In this document: in pieces, positions 6,724 through 13,595 of the stretch
How the letters are laid out: each line of letters begins with the position of its first letter
How positions within the stretch are numbered: position 1 is the first letter of the stretch
Source: CAMPJM01 sp964440915
GTDB lineage: Bacteria; Bacteroidota; Bacteroidia; Cytophagales; Cyclobacteriaceae
Length of the DNA stretch: 37,282 nt
NCBI GenBank assembly: GCA_964440915.1
Contig: CAYTTV010000036.1
Coordinates: 1-37,282, forward strand
Reading direction: 5' to 3'
Position numbers and translations under genes: made by a program
Notes under the pieces: generated by a model
Told to the model about the DNA's origin: nothing
Databases searched by the model: none
Seen by the model: only the letters and a program-made list of their open reading frames with translations

Positions 6724-9324
6724 ATGGGGAAAAAGAAAGAGACGGAAACGCCCTTGATGAAGCAATACAATGCCATAAAAGCCAAGCATCCTGGGGCATT
6801 GCTATTGTTTAGGGTAGGGGATTTTTATGAAACATTTGGAGAAGATGCCATTAAGGCCAGCAAGATTCTGGACATCGTGCTGACCAAGCGGGCCAATGGC
6901 GCTGCTTCTCACATTGCGCTGGCAGGCTTTCCGCATCATTCGCTTGATACCTATTTGCCCAAGCTGGTCCGTGCGGGCAATCGGGTGGCCATTTGCGACC
7001 AACTGGAAGACCCCAAATCCGTAAAAGGCATCGTAAAAAGAGGCGTTACAGAGTTGGTAACCCCCGGGCTTTCTTTCAACGACAATGTCTTGGACAAGCG
7101 ACGCAACAATTACTTGGCTTCGCTACATTATGCCAACAACCAATATGGCATCGCATTTTTAGACCTTTCTACGGGAGAGTTTTTGACTTCTGCTGGAGCA
7201 CAACAGTACATTGAGAAGCTGTTGCAGAGTTTTCACCCAAGTGAAGTGATTTATAGCAAGAAGCATCGCGAGGTGTTTCAAGGGATACTAGGGGATAAAT
7301 TCAATACACATTGTCTGGAAGATTGGGTTTATCAATACGATTACGGCTATGAGGGGCTATCCAATCATTTTGGTACTGCTTCTCTGAAAGGTTTTGGAAT
7401 AGAGGATGTCGTAGAAGGAATCGTGGCCGCAGGAGCAGTCCTCTACTACCTGAAAGAAACAGAGCATAAAGAAATAAGTCATATTTCTTCTATCAGCAGG
7501 ATAGAAGAAGATCATTATGTATGGTTGGATAAGTTTACCATCCGCAACCTTGAACTGCTGCATGCCCAGCAAGACGGCATACCGCTTATTCAGATACTGG
7601 ACCAGACGGTCACGCCCATGGGTTCTCGGCTGATGAAGAAGTGGCTGGTGCTGCCTTTAAAAGACAAAGCGGCTATAGAAGAGCGCCACAAGGCAGTAGA
7701 GGCCCTGCTGGAAAATCACGAGTTGCTGGAAAACCTGCTACAGCATTTGAAGCAGATTGGGGACATGGAACGGTTGATTTCAAAGGTAGCCGTTGGCAGG
7801 ATCAATCCTAGGGAAATGGTGCAACTTAAACGGGCATTGGCGCTCATTGCTCCAATTAAAACCTCTCTTTCTGCTTCAGGTATTGCACAATTGCAAAAAA
7901 TGGCTGATCAGTTGAACCCTTGCCAATTCCTCTTGGACAAAATAGAAAGAGAGCTAAAGGAAGATCCGCCCATGCTGGTCCATCAGGGCAATCTGGTCTG
8001 TGAAGGCGTAGATGAGGAGCTGGACGACTTACGGAAAATAGCTTATTCAGGAAAAGATTATTTGCTGCAGGTACAGCAGCGGGAAGTGGAGCGTACAGGC
8101 ATTAGCTCTTTGAAAATTGCCTACAACAAAGTGTTTGGTTATTACTTGGAAGTAACCAATTCCCATAAGGACAAAGTGCCCGACACATGGATCAGGAAGC
8201 AAACCCTAGTGAATGCCGAGCGGTACATCACCGAAGAGCTGAAGATATATGAGGAGAAGATATTAAGTGCTGAGGATAAAATTGCCGGTATAGAGCAGCG
8301 CATCTTTACAGAGCTGGTGCTGCATGCTGGCGATTATGTTGGCCACATCCAGCAAAACGCCCGCATGCTGGCTGTCATAGATTGTCTGGTGTCGTTTGCT
8401 TGCACAGCACAGAAAAACGATTACTGCAAGCCATCTATCTCGGAAGGGAATGTCTTGGACATCCGAAAGGGAAGGCATCCGGTGATCGAGCAGCAGCTTC
8501 CGTTAGGCGAAGAGTATGTGCCTAATGATATATTTCTAGATGACGAAGAGCAGCAGATCATGATCATCACAGGGCCCAATATGGCTGGAAAGTCTGCGCT
8601 TTTACGCCAAACTGCGTTGATCGTGCTCATGGCGCAAATGGGTTCTTTCGTGCCGGCTGAAGCTGCCCAAATTGGTATTGTAGATAAGGTCTTTACCAGG
8701 GTAGGGGCTTCGGATAACCTTTCTAGGGGTGAGTCCACTTTTATGGTGGAAATGATTGAAACGGCAAGCATCCTCAACAATCTGAGCGATAGGAGCCTTG
8801 TGCTGATGGACGAGATAGGCCGAGGCACAAGCACCTACGATGGCATCTCCATTGCTTGGTCTATTGTGGAGTATCTGCACAATCATCCTAAGATAAAGGC
8901 CAAAACCTTGTTTGCCACGCACTATCACGAACTGAATCAGTTGAGCAACGATTTTCCTCGCATCAAGAATTTCAATGTGTCCGTAAAAGAGATGCAGCAG
9001 AAAATCATCTTTATGCGGAAGCTCAAAGAAGGAGGCAGTGAGCACAGCTTCGGGATTCATGTGGCACAAATGGCGGGCATGCCCAACCAAGTGGTGCTTC
9101 GGGCCAGTGACATCATGCGGCACTTGGAGAAAGACAAGATCAGGAACCAGACAGGAAAGAAACTTGAATCGGTGCCCAAGCAGGCCTATCAACTGAACCT
9201 GTTTGAAGCCGATCCGAAGTTCAAGGAAATGGCGGAGTTGTTAAAAGCCGTGGACATCAATACGATTTCTCCGGTGGAGGCTTTACTAAAACTCAACGAG
9301 CTGAAGGCAATAATGAAAGATTAA
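6724..9324 (+). CDS. mutS: DNA mismatch repair protein MutS
   Basis: An 866-residue MutS1. Domain I carries the mismatch-reading Phe-x-Glu motif within GDFYETFGEDA (near residue 35). The connector, lever and clamp domains follow, and the ATPase domain has Walker A GPNMAGKS, the ST motif SRGESTFMVEM, Walker B LVLMDEIGRGTSTYDG and the FATHYHEL switch. It recognises mispairs and starts repair with MutL (not in this window). The ATG at 6724 is preferred to an in-frame TTG four codons earlier. Residues 823-827 read QLNLF, matching the sliding-clamp-binding consensus, at the usual C-terminal location. The leader is about 190 bp; a TAAATTTG (6595-6602) in it could be a -7 element, though its -33 is poor. 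No terminator was seen before the tRNA genes. Confidence 0.98.
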   Translation: MGKKKETETPLMKQYNAIKAKHPGALLLFRVGDFYETFGEDAIKASKILDIVLTKRANGAASHIALAGFPHHSLDTYLPKLVRAGNRVAICDQLEDPKSVKGIVKRGVTELVTPGLSFNDNVLDKRRNNYLASLHYANNQYGIAFLDLSTGEFLTSAGAQQYIEKLLQSFHPSEVIYSKKHREVFQGILGDKFNTHCLEDWVYQYDYGYEGLSNHFGTASLKGFGIEDVVEGIVAAGAVLYYLKETEHKEISHISSISRIEEDHYVWLDKFTIRNLELLHAQQDGIPLIQILDQTVTPMGSRLMKKWLVLPLKDKAAIEERHKAVEALLENHELLENLLQHLKQIGDMERLISKVAVGRINPREMVQLKRALALIAPIKTSLSASGIAQLQKMADQLNPCQFLLDKIERELKEDPPMLVHQGNLVCEGVDEELDDLRKIAYSGKDYLLQVQQREVERTGISSLKIAYNKVFGYYLEVTNSHKDKVPDTWIRKQTLVNAERYITEELKIYEEKILSAEDKIAGIEQRIFTELVLHAGDYVGHIQQNARMLAVIDCLVSFACTAQKNDYCKPSISEGNVLDIRKGRHPVIEQQLPLGEEYVPNDIFLDDEEQQIMIITGPNMAGKSALLRQTALIVLMAQMGSFVPAEAAQIGIVDKVFTRVGASDNLSRGESTFMVEMIETASILNNLSDRSLVLMDEIGRGTSTYDGISIAWSIVEYLHNHPKIKAKTLFATHYHELNQLSNDFPRIKNFNVSVKEMQQKIIFMRKLKEGGSEHSFGIHVAQMAGMPNQVVLRASDIMRHLEKDKIRNQTGKKLESVPKQAYQLNLFEADPKFKEMAELLKAVDINTISPVEALLKLNELKAIMKD

Positions 9325-9408
9325 ATAGGAATAAAGTACAAACTGCATGTCGGCTTTTGTAGGAAAGCAGCAAATGAGAGTATTTTCTTTAAAATTTTAT
9401 CAAACCTA

Positions 9409-9438
9409 TTGCAAATTAAAAACCCTTCCTTAAATTTG
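9409..9438 (+). promoter_or_regulatory. Promoter of the tRNA-Gly/tRNA-Leu unit
   Basis: TTG at 9409-9411, exactly 19 nt, then TAAATTTG at 9431-9438: a full match to the Bacteroidota TTG-N19-TAnnTTTG promoter, about 40 nt before tRNA-Gly. Confidence 0.75.
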
Positions 9439-9478
9439 CAGTCCGTTAAGGGGATTAAAAGAGATCCTTAACAGAAAA

Positions 9479-9551
<73 letters not shown>

Positions 9552-9597
9552 CAAGAGGGCGGGAACGATAGGTCTCTCGCTTTTTTTGTTTCTTGAT

Positions 9598-9681
9598 GCC
9601 GGGATGGTGGAATTGGTAGACACGCAAGACTTAAAATCTTGTGAGGGCAACCTCGTGCGGGTTCAAGTCCCGCTCCTGGTA
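9598..9681 (+). tRNA. tRNA-Leu(UAA)
   Basis: An 84-nt class II tRNA with a long variable arm (GAGGGCAACCTC region). Acceptor GCCGGGA pairs with TCCTGGT through two G-U pairs. The anticodon arm is CAAGA CTTAAAA TCTTG with anticodon TAA; discriminator A. Only 46 nt after tRNA-Gly, so probably cotranscribed. Confidence 0.96.
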
Positions 9682-9684
9682 CAT

Positions 9685-9723
9685 AAAAAAGCCGCTGTAA
9701 GGAAACTTGCAGCGGCTTTTTTG
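9685..9723 (+). terminator. Intrinsic terminator after tRNA-Leu
   Basis: GCCGCTGTAAG (9691-9701) and CTTGCAGCGGC pair around a GAAA tetraloop, flanked by six A before and six T after. Confidence 0.92.
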
Positions 9724-9846
9724 TTAGCTGAAAAAATGAAGCTGGCTAAGTATAGGATTAAGCCAGTCCTCATTTTAATCCCCTTCCAAATCATAATTTA
9801 CCCTGCTCTTCTTTTATTTCAAAAAAACACTTTATAAATTGCCTCC

Positions 9847-10446
9847 ATGCTGAAAGCGTTTTATTCAAATGCCTATATTGAAGCAGGATGCGATGAAGCG
9901 GGCAGGGGATGCCTGGCTGGGCCAGTAGTGGCAGCAGCAGTCATCCTTCCCAAAGACTATTTTCATCCTTTGCTGAACGATTCCAAACAACTGACCAGGG
10001 TACAAAGAGAATTGCTGAAGGAAGAGGTTGAGCGGGAGGCCATTTGCTGGGCAGTAGCGGAAGTCAGCAACGAGGAAATCGATGAAATCAATATTCTGAA
10101 CGCTTCTTTCTTGGCCATGCATCGAGCACTGGACAATTGCAAGATAAGACCCGAGCTTTTGTTGATCGATGGCAACCGCTTTAATGCTTATCGGGATGTA
10201 CCTCACCAGTGTATAGTGGGCGGCGATGGTCTTTTTTATTCTATTGCTGCGGCCTCTGTATTGGCCAAAACTTACCGAGATGAATATATGCGGAGAATGA
10301 GCCATGAATTTCCAGACTATGGCTGGGAGACAAATGCTGGCTATCCTACCAAACAGCATCGTCGGGCCATTCGGGAAAAAGGACTAACACCTTACCACAG
10401 GCTTTCTTTCCGCTTGCTTCCCGATCAATTGGAGCTATTTGATTGA
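9847..10446 (+). CDS. rnhB: Ribonuclease HII
   Basis: A 199-residue RNase HII that cuts the RNA strand of RNA-DNA hybrids and starts ribonucleotide excision repair 5' of single ribonucleotides. The metal-binding carboxylates are visible: Asp16 and Glu17 in CDEAGRG, Asp108 in LLIDGNRF, and Asp145 in AKTYRDEYM. The GRG motif and the Tyr needed for ribose recognition (AKTYRD) are present, so it should be active. The last six residues read QLELFD, a sliding-clamp-binding-like peptide at the extreme C-terminus. It lies downstream of the tRNA pair and 30 nt before a methyltransferase gene, with which it may be cotranscribed. Confidence 0.96.
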   Translation: MLKAFYSNAYIEAGCDEAGRGCLAGPVVAAAVILPKDYFHPLLNDSKQLTRVQRELLKEEVEREAICWAVAEVSNEEIDEINILNASFLAMHRALDNCKIRPELLLIDGNRFNAYRDVPHQCIVGGDGLFYSIAAASVLAKTYRDEYMRRMSHEFPDYGWETNAGYPTKQHRRAIREKGLTPYHRLSFRLLPDQLELFD

Positions 10447-10476
10447 CGCAATTCTAATCATTACAATTTCTGAATC

Positions 10477-11103
10477 ATGCAAATGGATTTTCAAATCCTC
10501 AATAAAGCTTTGGGGAATATAGACCTTTACCTGTTGGACCAAATTTTAAAGGGGAAATTTGACCCTTCAATGAAAGTGCTGGATGCAGGTTGCGGAGAAG
10601 GTCGAAATCTTACTTATTTTATCCAAAATGGTTATGAAGTACATGGTGTCGATACCAATCCTTCGGCCATTCAGATGTTAAGATTTGTAGCGAGCTCCTT
10701 GAACAGGACTATCGACAAAGATAACTTTCAAGTAGCCTCCGTAGAAAAGCTACCCTACGAGCCTGCCTATTTTGATCTTATCATTTGTAATGCAGTGCTC
10801 CATTTTGCCAAAAACCATGATCATTTTAATGCAATGTTTTCGGAATTATGTCGGGTGGCCAAGCCAGGAGCCTTTGTATTTATCAGGACAGCTTCATCTA
10901 TAGGGATGGAAGATCAAGTTCAGGAAATTGCCCATGGGGTTTATCATTTACCAGATGGAAGTCAACGCTATCTTATCCACCGTAACCAGGTAGAAGCCAT
11001 TACTACCAACTTTGGTTTGGAATATATCGAGCCTTTCAAAACCGTAGTAGTTGACGCGCTGCGCTCCATGAGTACGCTAATGTGCATTAAGCCCAATAGA
11101 TAA
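10477..11103 (+). CDS. Class I SAM-dependent methyltransferase
   Basis: A 208-residue Rossmann-fold methyltransferase of the Methyltransf_11 type. Motif I is VLDAGCGEGRNLTYF (about residues 33-47), an acidic residue ends strand 2 (HGVDTNPSAI), and FDLIICNAVLHF is the post-motif strand. No substrate domain is evident, so the acceptor (small molecule, quinone or protein) is unknown. It starts 30 nt after rnhB on the same strand with no terminator between. The ATG two codons later is equally possible. Cytosolic. Confidence 0.85.
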   Translation: MQMDFQILNKALGNIDLYLLDQILKGKFDPSMKVLDAGCGEGRNLTYFIQNGYEVHGVDTNPSAIQMLRFVASSLNRTIDKDNFQVASVEKLPYEPAYFDLIICNAVLHFAKNHDHFNAMFSELCRVAKPGAFVFIRTASSIGMEDQVQEIAHGVYHLPDGSQRYLIHRNQVEAITTNFGLEYIEPFKTVVVDALRSMSTLMCIKPNR

Positions 11104-11185
11104 TGTACTTTTATAAGAATATATAAAACAACTTTTAGGGTTGCGTGTTATTGGGTTTTAAAACAATCCATAAAACTCAATAAAT

Positions 11186-11386
11186 ATGAAAATAGTAGGA
11201 ATAATCTTGCTTGTCGTAGGGCTTGTGGCCTTACTTATCACTGGAATAGAATACATCAATGATTCGGAATCATTTAGCTTTCTTGGCCTCGATGTGGCTG
11301 TGAGCAAAGGAAACATCACGCCTGTAATCATCAGTGGTATTGTTTTTATAGTAGGACTTGTCATTACCTTGGGAAAAAGACGGTAA
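11186..11386 (+). CDS. Small two-helix membrane protein, unknown function
   Basis: 66 residues with two hydrophobic segments (about residues 3-21 and 47-62). They are separated by a polar loop containing NDSESFSFLGLDVAVSKGN, and the tail is positively charged GKRR. The layout fits a membrane hairpin with both ends in the cytoplasm. I know similar short proteins from Bacteroidota but no function for them. It lies convergent to the TPM/LemA operon, ending 32 bp from the last gene of that operon. Confidence 0.72.
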   Translation: MKIVGIILLVVGLVALLITGIEYINDSESFSFLGLDVAVSKGNITPVIISGIVFIVGLVITLGKRR

Positions 11387-11418
11387 AACAAGATGGATTA
11401 GCCTTAAAGGAGGACATG

Positions 11419-12183
11419 CTACCAGCTTCCTCCGGCTCCTCCTCCTCCAAAGCTGCCGCCGCCGAATCCACCAAAACCACCTCCACTGCCACCGCCAAAC
11501 CCGCCACCGCCTCGGCCGCCACGGCCCATGGAGCTCATGAGCATCATGGCTGTGATGAAGTCTAGATTTTTTTTGCCACCAAAATGGTTTTTCTTCATGC
11601 TTCTGTAGCGCAGATAGGGAATCCCTACCATAAATATCATAAATATGATAAATAACACAAGAGCAGATTCCCAACCAGGTTCATTATTTGGGTCTGCTAC
11701 AAACTCACCAGAAGCCATGGCCATAAAGATACTAGTAGCTTCATCAAGGCCAGTAAAATATTGCCCTTGTCTAAAGTTAGGCTTAATATAAGTTTCTATG
11801 ACGCGCTTGATGTTAGCATCAGTAAGGGTAGGCTCTAGGCCATAGCCAGTCGAAACCCATATATTTCGGTCTTCCAAGGCTACGAGAATCACTAGCCCGT
11901 TGTCTTTGCCCTTTTTTCCCACACCCCACTTTTCTCCTAGCTCTGCAGCATACTGCGCTATATCATAGTCACCAGTAGATCCGATTATCACAACCGTAAA
12001 CTCAGAAGAAGTGGTATCGTTATAGCGCCTGAGTTTCCCTTCCAGTAGCTGGTTTTCTTGCTCGCTCAAAGCATTGACATAATCATTCACCAACCGTGGT
12101 GGGCTCATTGGCTCAGGAAATTCCTGTGCCAGCGCTATCAAGGAAAACAAAACACCTGTTAAGGCAAAAATATATTTACGCAT
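11419..12183 (-). CDS. TPM-domain membrane protein (YgcG family) with glycine-rich tail
   Basis: 254 residues. A signal peptide (MRKYIFALTGVLFSLIALAQ) leads into a periplasmic TPM domain (about 30-165) with FTVVIIGSTGDYDIAQYA, LGEKWGVGKKGKDNGLVILVALEDR, VSTGYGLEPTLTDA and FRQGQYFTGL. A single membrane span (ALVLFIIFMIFMVGIPYL, near 180) precedes a cytoplasmic or exposed tail of Gly/Phe repeats ending GGGAGGSW, the usual ending of the YgcG group. TPM domains have been linked to photosystem II repair in plants and to acid phosphatase activity; the bacterial role is unclear. Third gene of a LemA-TPM-TPM operon, 14 nt after the second. Confidence 0.88.
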   Translation of the reverse strand: MRKYIFALTGVLFSLIALAQEFPEPMSPPRLVNDYVNALSEQENQLLEGKLRRYNDTTSSEFTVVIIGSTGDYDIAQYAAELGEKWGVGKKGKDNGLVILVALEDRNIWVSTGYGLEPTLTDANIKRVIETYIKPNFRQGQYFTGLDEATSIFMAMASGEFVADPNNEPGWESALVLFIIFMIFMVGIPYLRYRSMKKNHFGGKKNLDFITAMMLMSSMGRGGRGGGGFGGGSGGGFGGFGGGSFGGGGAGGSW

Positions 12184-12197
12184 ACTGTTGAAAATCT

Positions 12198-12635
12198 TTA
12201 GTTTTTTCCGAACGATATGTCGTCTGACAATTCGTTCTTATCATCATCGGCTATAGGAAAGTGCTGCTTCAATTGGAGGCCAGCCATATTTATTCCCTCC
12301 ACAAGCCCTTCGGTGACCTTGCCCTCCTTAAACCTGCTTGTCATGTGCTCTTTTATATTGTCCCAGAAGTCTGTAGGCACCTTTTCATTTATTCCCGCAT
12401 CTCCTAAGATAGCAAACTTATGATCTTTGATGGCCATATAAAAAAGCACGCCATTCCTTAGAGCTGTTTTGTGCAGTTTCAATACCTCAAAAATTTCAGT
12501 AGCCCTATTCAGTACCTCATCTTTACAATGATTCTCAAGGTGGACACGAATCTCACCTGAAGTATTCGTTTCAGCCTCCTTTATCGCCTGAATGATTGCT
12601 CCCTTCTCGCTATCTGTAAACTTGTCTTCCGCCAT
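12198..12635 (-). CDS. TPM-domain protein without signal peptide
   Basis: A 145-residue stand-alone TPM domain: TSGEIRVHLENHC, a helix with NRATEIFEVLKLHKTALRNGVLFYMAIKDHKFAILGDAGI, then FKEGKVTEGLVEGI. No signal peptide or membrane segment is seen, so it would face the cytoplasm unless exported with a partner. It sits between lemA (3-nt gap) and the membrane-bound TPM protein (14-nt gap). The tight spacing argues for one transcript and a common job in the envelope. Confidence 0.87.
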   Translation of the reverse strand: MAEDKFTDSEKGAIIQAIKEAETNTSGEIRVHLENHCKDEVLNRATEIFEVLKLHKTALRNGVLFYMAIKDHKFAILGDAGINEKVPTDFWDNIKEHMTSRFKEGKVTEGLVEGINMAGLQLKQHFPIADDDKNELSDDISFGKN

Positions 12636-12638
12636 AGC

Positions 12639-13232
12639 TTAAAAACTTACTTCTGGAACTATCTCGGCACCGGCAACCGCTTCAAAATATCCTTTTACCT
12701 CAAAGCCATACATGCCTGCCAGTAGATTTTGTGGGAACCTTCTTATGTATTGATTATAACCGCGTGTTTCATCATTGAACTTCTTACGTTCTACGGCTAT
12801 GCGGTTTTCTGTTCCTTCGAGTTGTGATTGCAGCTGCAAAAAGTTCTGATTAGCTTTCAAATCCGGGTATCTTTCTACTACCACCATGAGTCTTGAAAGT
12901 GCGCCGCTCAATCCTTCTTGTGCTTGCTGAAACTGCTGAATACTTTCAGGTGTCAGGTTGTCTGCATTTACATTTACCGATGTAGCCTTGGATCTGGCCT
13001 CTATTACTTGGGTCAATGTCTCCTGCTCAAAGTCAGCATAGCCTTTTACCGTATTCACAAGGTTAGGAATAAGATCCGCTCTACGTTGATATACGTTTTC
13101 TACTTGGGCCCACTGGCTAGTCACACGCTCTTCTAGGCTAATCATCTGATTGTATTTGCCTGCGAAAAAGGAATAGAAAATGATCACTATGAGCAATATT
13201 ACCCCTAGGGTTATTAATAATTTCTTATTCAT
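12639..13232 (-). CDS. lemA: LemA family protein
   Basis: 197 residues. An N-terminal membrane anchor (LLITLGVILLIVIIFYSFFAG) is followed by the alpha-helical LemA domain, with YNQMISLEERVTSQWAQVENVYQRRADLIPNLV, QFQQAQEGLSGALSRLMVVVERYPDLKANQNFL and the NQYIRRFP segment. The mature part lies in the periplasm or outside. LemA function is not established; it regularly occurs with TPM-domain proteins, as here. First gene of the three-gene operon, divergent from the PAS kinase across a 363-bp intergenic region. Confidence 0.94.
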   Translation of the reverse strand: MNKKLLITLGVILLIVIIFYSFFAGKYNQMISLEERVTSQWAQVENVYQRRADLIPNLVNTVKGYADFEQETLTQVIEARSKATSVNVNADNLTPESIQQFQQAQEGLSGALSRLMVVVERYPDLKANQNFLQLQSQLEGTENRIAVERKKFNDETRGYNQYIRRFPQNLLAGMYGFEVKGYFEAVAGAEIVPEVSF

Positions 13233-13595
13233 TGGATGTGTCGTTTTGATTTAGATAGATAAACTTCTCGAATAAATTTATGACAACTTTGCTTATAAAG
13301 AAATCAAAGTTAATCATTTTAAGGGTTTGCGACGATGGTGTGATTTTATTTTTTTCAATCTTTCGTTAACGTGATATACATTTTAACTAAGCTATTGAGC
13401 ACTCTAAAAGTCACATCCACCGAAAATTTGGCGAAGTAAACGCTCTCCCCAGTTAATAGTTTAAGAACGTTCTAAAAAGGTTTTATGTAAGAAAAGCATG
13501 GATTATTTTTAGTTATAATTCGCATTTAAGTGTTATTCTTGTATTCATTTCACATCATAAATTATATTATATCATCTTCTCATATTCAGCACAAA
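13233..13595. other. Intergenic region between lemA and the PAS kinase
   Basis: No gene. It must hold two divergent promoters. On the minus strand TAACTTTG (13312-13305) fits the -7 box for lemA, though I see no good -33 partner. A 10-bp palindrome AGAACGTTCT lies at 13464-13473 on the kinase side, short enough to be chance. Confidence 0.5.

Noticed and set aside
13464..13473. 10-bp palindrome AGAACGTTCT as operator
   Set aside because: Ten-base palindromes are expected dozens of times by chance in a window this long.
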